NCBI RefSeq assembly: GCF_000373785.1
Contig: NZ_KB892377.1
Span: forward strand, 522,934 to 586,933
DNA length: 64,000 nt
Direction: 5' to 3'
DNA from: Erysipelothrix tonsillarum DSM 14972
GTDB lineage: Bacteria > Bacillota_I > Bacilli_A > Erysipelotrichales > Erysipelotrichaceae
Below the pieces are notes generated by a model, which saw only the letters and a list, made by a program, of their open reading frames with translations, ran no database searches and was not told the origin of the DNA. This document shows positions 63,840 through 64,000 of the stretch, one piece after another (the first letter of the stretch is position 1; every line of letters begins with the position of its first letter). The translations under genes were made by a program, and so were the position numbers.

Positions 63840-64000
63840 TTAAGCTACTGGATAAACTGAAACACATTTGCGAGTTTTGCTAATGCGTTCGAATTTAACA
63901 ACACCATCCACTTTAGCGAATAAAGTGTCGTCGCCACCACGGCCTACGTTAACACCTGGATGAATCTTTGTACCACGTTGGCGGTATAAGATTGAACCTG
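63840..64000 (-). CDS. rpmA: 50S ribosomal protein L27 (5' partial)
   Basis: The last ~52 codons are seen: [45 protein letters not shown] and the C-terminal VYPVA with TAA at 63842-63840. The start lies right of the window. The gene order L27-Obg is the usual one. Confidence 0.95.
   Translation of the reverse strand, partial: GSILYRQRGTKIHPGVNVGRGGDDTLFAKVDGVVKFERISKTRKCVSVYPVA

Noticed and set aside
1-64000. CRISPR arrays, IS elements, tRNA or rRNA genes, prophage
   Set aside because: No regularly spaced repeats, transposase motifs, cloverleaf-like sequences or phage structural genes were recognised in reading the window.

Overview
The window reads as low-GC Firmicute chromosome. The best fit is Erysipelothrix or a close relative in the Erysipelotrichia. 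This rests on the gene content: an AT-rich sequence, Gram-positive PolC, YlxR/YlxQ, Asp23-family and FakA genes, and a capsule locus carrying a phosphocholine (lic) cassette, a feature known from E. rhusiopathiae. The species is an inference, not proven here. No insertion sequence, prophage, CRISPR array, tRNA or rRNA gene was seen.

Layout. (1) Positions 1-6505, + strand: a MurNAc/peptidoglycan amino-sugar recovery block (PTS EIIC, MupG-like 6-phosphomuramidase, a second EIIC, a MurR-type RpiR regulator, MurQ etherase, AnmK kinase), with an internal terminator and a palindrome-overlapped promoter before murQ. (2) 6564-19204, +: surface polysaccharide locus. It holds a priming sugar-phosphate transferase, an EpsG-like polymerase with an extra C-terminal domain, two GT4 glycosyltransferases, CapE/CapF/CapG enzymes for UDP-L-FucNAc, and then a phosphocholine module (winged-helix-LicC-LicA fusion, LicD, LicB). 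(3) 19269-21750, +: a small operon of ACT, DUF711, hotdog and DsrE-like proteins behind a perfect 16-bp inverted repeat. (4) 21797-27419, - strand: a PotBCAD-like ABC importer plus adenine deaminase, preceded by two tandem purine riboswitches of guanine (C74) type, each with its own terminator. This points to purine rather than polyamine uptake. (5) 27443-38439, -: a TPR protein and a long housekeeping operon (Asp23 protein, nusB, xseA, xseB, ispA, a dxs-position gene, recN, dinB, xerD, deoB). (6) 38655-42308, -: truB-ribF-rsmF-like-DUF4303. (7) 42317-45010, +: a lysine riboswitch controlling a fused binding-protein/permease and its ATPase. (8) 45011-49915, -: rimP-nusA-ylxR-ylxQ-infB-rbfA. 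(9) 49970-64000, -: rpmA(partial)-obgE-ruvA-ruvB-murG-divIB-Asp23-fakA-recG-rnc-polC.

Most unusual items. The gene in the classical dxs position has kept the DXS fold and synteny but lost essentially every thiamine-diphosphate and catalytic motif, so it looks like a conserved pseudoenzyme next to ispA. The licCA gene starts inside an inverted repeat that could act as a terminator of the capsule operon while carrying the lic promoter in its loop and the lic ribosome-binding site in its 3' arm. The distal of the two guanine riboswitches has an altered P3/L3. The capsule polymerase carries a large extra domain. A strong terminator hairpin ends 3 nt before the recG start codon, which has no Shine-Dalgarno sequence.

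Together the genes describe a host-associated organism that salvages cell-wall sugars, purines and lysine, and coats itself with an aminosugar polysaccharide decorated with phosphocholine.
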